Assembly: GCA_938049385.1 (NCBI GenBank)
Contig: CALIBQ010000041.1
Span: 1 to 57,669, forward strand
Direction of reading: 5' to 3'
Length of the DNA: 57,669 nt
Source: an uncultured Anaerolineae bacterium
Lineage (GTDB): Bacteria > Chloroflexota > Anaerolineae > JACIWP01
Shown here: positions 55,480 through 57,669 of the stretch, piece by piece
Position numbering within the stretch: the first letter of the stretch is position 1
How the letters are laid out: each line of letters begins with the position of its first letter
The notes under the pieces: model-generated
Told to the model about the DNA's origin: nothing
The model's database searches: none
What the model saw: the letters and a program-made list of their open reading frames with translations, nothing else
Position numbers and translations under genes: made by a program

Positions 55480-55525
55480 TCGTATCTACAGCTTGCTCAA
55501 CCCTATAGAGAGAGGGTGATGTACA

Positions 55526-56233
55526 ATGGCGGGAGAGACAATCCTGGTCATAGACGACGAACAGAACATCCTTGACCTCATTGGTGCCTACCTACGCCGT
55601 GAGGGCTATCGGGTGCTGACCGCGCAGGACGGCGTCAATGGGTTGAAGCTGGCGCAGTCGGGCCGGCCGGATATCGTCATCCTGGACGTCATGCTCCCCG
55701 GCATGGACGGCATTGACGTCTTGCGCGAGCTTCGCCGAACGTCCAGCACCTATGTTATTATGCTGAGTGCCAGATCAGAGGAAACGGACCGCATTGTGGG
55801 CCTTACGCTGGGAGCGGATGATTACGTGACCAAGCCCTTCAGCCCGCGCGAACTGGTGGCGCGGGTGAAGGCGGCGCTTCGCCGGTTGAGCGCTCCAGCG
55901 TCAACAATAGCGGCGCCGGCGGCGCTGGAGTTCCGCCGTCTGCGCATTGACGCCGGCCGGCGGCAAGTCTGGAAAGATAATCAGCCGGTCGAGTTGACCG
56001 AAATCGAATTCGACATCCTTTGGGCGCTGGCGCGCCATCGCGGGCTGGTGCTGACCCGTCAGCAAATCCTCTCCCAAGTCTGGGGTGAGGACTATTACGG
56101 CGAAGAGCGAGTCGTGGATGTGCACATCGGCAAGATTCGCCGCAAGCTCGAGGATGACCCGGACCAGCCAAGCTTTATCGTAACCGTGCGCGGCGTAGGA
56201 TATCGGTTCGAGGAACAGGAGCGAGAGCTGTGA
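55526..56233 (+). CDS. OmpR/PhoB-family response regulator
   Basis: The 235-residue protein has a receiver domain (acidic pair in VIDDEQNILDL, phospho-acceptor Asp54 in VILDVMLPGMDG, and Lys in YVTKPFSPREL). A winged-helix output domain follows (LTEIEFDILWALARHRGLVL, VVDVHIGKIRRKLED, VRGVGYRFEE). It overlaps the histidine kinase by four bases, so the two are a cognate pair. GAGGG precedes the ATG by nine bases. Confidence 0.95.
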   Translation: MAGETILVIDDEQNILDLIGAYLRREGYRVLTAQDGVNGLKLAQSGRPDIVILDVMLPGMDGIDVLRELRRTSSTYVIMLSARSEETDRIVGLTLGADDYVTKPFSPRELVARVKAALRRLSAPASTIAAPAALEFRRLRIDAGRRQVWKDNQPVELTEIEFDILWALARHRGLVLTRQQILSQVWGEDYYGEERVVDVHIGKIRRKLEDDPDQPSFIVTVRGVGYRFEEQEREL

Positions 56234-57387
56234 TCGCCTGGATCCGCCGTAGTTTGAGCCGCAAGCTGTTCGTATCATATTTGCTGGTGATCGCGACCGG
56301 CATGGTGGTGCTGGCGCTGACGGTACAGCTCAGCGGCCGGCCGGCGTTCGACCGCCATCTGGCCGCCATGGCCCAGATGATGGGGAACTCGATGATGGGC
56401 CGGCCGATGATGGGCCCCATGATGAACGCCCAGGCGCTAGAAGCTGATCTATACATCAACTTTCAGAGTGCACTGCGAGAATCCCTGGCATTGGCCACGC
56501 TGGTAGGGATCATCATCGCAGTACTGGCCAGCCTGTTCATGAGCCAGCAGATCGTCGCCCCACTGCGGCATCTGCTGTATGCTACACGGCGCATTGCCGC
56601 CGGCCATTATTCTGAGCGCGTGCCGGCCCCTGAGATATCCGCCGGCGATGAGCTGACGGAATTGGCCCACAGCTTTAACCGCATGGCCGAATCTCTCGAG
56701 AAGGCAGAAGCCATGCGGAGGGACCTGGTGGCCAACGTAGCCCACGAGTTGCGCACCCCGCTGACTTCTGTGAAAGGCTATCTCGAAGGGCTGATGGATG
56801 AAGTCATACCCGCCGCGCCGGAGACCTACGAGAGGCTTCACCGCGAGGTACACCGGTTAGAGCGCCTGATTGATGACCTGCTGGAGCTGAACCGGGTGGA
56901 GGCCGGCGTGTATGAACTGCACCGCCAGCCGGTAGCAGTACAGGAGCTGGTGCGCAGTACGGTGGAACGCTTGGACCTGCAGTTTCGGGAGAAGGGGGTG
57001 CACTTGGTCCAGCAGGTGCCGGCAGACCTCCCTCGCGTGATGGTGGATGTGGGGCGTATGGGGCAGGTGCTTATGAACCTGCTGGGCAACGCCCTGCAGT
57101 ACACGCCGGCCGGCGGGACGGTCACCATCTCTGCCCTGCGCGAAAAGGACTTTGTGCTGATACGCATCGCCGATACTGGCATTGGCATCGCCGCGGAAGA
57201 CCTGCCGCACATATTCGAGCGCTTTTACCGCGCTGACCGCTCGCGCGCCCGCTCCAGCGGTGGAAGCGGCATTGGCCTGACCATCGCCAAACTGCTGGTC
57301 GAAGCTCACGGAGGTTTCATCCGGGCGGAAAGCGCCGGCCTTGGCAAGGGCAGTACCTTCACCCTCGGCCTACCCATCGCGTCGTAA
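56230..57387 (+). CDS. Sensor histidine kinase with Met-rich extracytoplasmic loop
   Basis: The 385-residue kinase has two membrane helices (about 13-33 and 88-106). Between them is a short loop with nine methionines in residues 47-66 (MAQMMGNSMMGRPMMGPMMN). HAMP, then the phospho-acceptor helix VAHELRTPLTSVKGYLEGL, then NLLGNALQYTP, DTGIGIAAEDL and SGGSGIGLTIAKLLVEAHGG follow. Methionine clusters bind Cu(I) or Ag(I) in other proteins, so a copper- or silver-sensing role is possible. The start is GTG at 56230 in the overlap GTGA. Confidence 0.93.
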   Translation: MIAWIRRSLSRKLFVSYLLVIATGMVVLALTVQLSGRPAFDRHLAAMAQMMGNSMMGRPMMGPMMNAQALEADLYINFQSALRESLALATLVGIIIAVLASLFMSQQIVAPLRHLLYATRRIAAGHYSERVPAPEISAGDELTELAHSFNRMAESLEKAEAMRRDLVANVAHELRTPLTSVKGYLEGLMDEVIPAAPETYERLHREVHRLERLIDDLLELNRVEAGVYELHRQPVAVQELVRSTVERLDLQFREKGVHLVQQVPADLPRVMVDVGRMGQVLMNLLGNALQYTPAGGTVTISALREKDFVLIRIADTGIGIAAEDLPHIFERFYRADRSRARSSGGSGIGLTIAKLLVEAHGGFIRAESAGLGKGSTFTLGLPIAS

Positions 57388-57600
57388 CGCCCTCGGCTCT
57401 GTGCATGCGGGAGGCAGGAAGCGCCAAATTCTTTACTAATTTTTTAAATTAGCTTAATGCTTTCTTTATATCCGGCGGTTATTTTAAGAAAGATAGGGTA
57501 CAGCGGTAGCCCGCTGTCCTCACCTGTGTACTAGTACTTGACCACGTTGGTTTCATACGGTATCCTTCTCTCCATGACATTCATGTGGAGGGAAGGAATC
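57388..57600 (+). other. AT-rich region before the partial transposase
   Basis: Contains CTAATTT/AAATTAG and ACAGCGG/CCGCTGT inverted repeats and AT-rich stretches unlike the rest of the window. It may include the left end of the insertion sequence. TTGACC and TATCCT (17 bases apart, 57538-57566) are a possible promoter for the transposase. Confidence 0.35.
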
Positions 57601-57669
57601 ATGCCCAGGCCCAAGGTGTACGCAGTCGAGCTGACCGGGGAACAACGATCACGTCTGCTTGAGCTGGTC
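57601..57669 (+). mobile_element. N-terminus of an IS630-type transposase (cut by window edge)
   Basis: The first 23 codons read MPRPKVYAVELTGEQRSRLL and then ELV. This resembles the helix-turn-helix start of IS630-family transposases (pattern Y-x-V-x-L-T-x-E-E/Q). The rest lies beyond the window, so the element's completeness cannot be judged. Confidence 0.55.

Overview
The window is a GC-rich bacterial chromosome segment, most consistent with the phylum Chloroflexota and probably an Anaerolineae-like, anaerobic or facultative, possibly thermophilic lineage. The placement is inferred from style, not from an rRNA gene. The cues are long Thr/Pro linkers on secreted proteins, a transketolase split into two genes, an archaeal-type phosphoglycerate mutase, a pyrophosphate-dependent phosphofructokinase beside a proton-pumping pyrophosphatase, an RsmD with an APPQYK motif, and almost no outer-membrane biology. 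The hexamer GCCGGC is strikingly over-represented throughout.

Layout. 0.56-7.7 kb (minus): a transketolase pair, a decayed DNA-methylase-like protein, a small winged-helix protein, a ResB-like cytochrome c biogenesis protein, a small membrane protein and uridine kinase in one close-packed run. 8-11.4 kb (plus): dihydropyrimidinase, a 55-residue membrane protein, a PdxA-type dehydrogenase and a RibD-C reductase. 11.4-18.6 kb: L,D-transpeptidase, Lgt, a PDZ membrane protein, a GAF histidine kinase, tRNA-Glu(CTC), and a secreted 13-repeat propeller protein. 18.8-24.4 kb: a membrane protein coupled to gyrB, then CopA and CopZ on the other strand. 25-31.8 kb (plus): an orphan sugar-ABC ATPase, ApgM, PPi-PFK, H+-PPase and Maf, a sugar-uptake and glycolysis set built around pyrophosphate. 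31.8-40.9 kb (minus): RsmD, a DUF457-like protein, an MshA/MshB-like pair, a BioF2-type acetyltransferase, NUDIX, a flippase-like protein, a GT2, a putative selenocysteine-containing thioredoxin-like lipoprotein and a B12-type radical SAM protein. 41-44.2 kb (plus): an unusual helix-hairpin-helix membrane protein, xseA, xseB and a secreted protein. 44.3-50.2 kb (minus): an amidinotransferase-family protein, a nitroreductase, an HpcH/HpaI aldolase and a large [FeFe]-hydrogenase fused to a GltD-like flavoprotein. 50.4-57.7 kb: a GT39-like membrane glycosyltransferase, a YyaL/DUF255 protein, a two-component system with a Met-rich sensor, and the start of an IS630-type transposase cut by the window edge.

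The most noteworthy finding is at 38,922-39,470. Two ORFs that look separate form one thioredoxin-fold lipoprotein whose active site reads TGA-Pro-Pro-Cys. A perfect 7-bp stem with a GUG loop starts 14 nt after the TGA, as expected for a bacterial SECIS. The second is a family of about 200-300 bp MITE-like repeats (six copies or fragments) with inverted ends of the type GGGTGTTGAAAA. Two copies are flanked by 7- to 9-bp direct repeats, and most copies lie in divergent promoter regions. Others are the cysteine-less ferredoxin domain at the start of the hydrogenase fusion, the methylase-like protein with both catalytic motifs eroded, and the GCCGGC bias.

All calls were made by reading the sequence and translations. 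No database search, structure prediction or covariance model was run.
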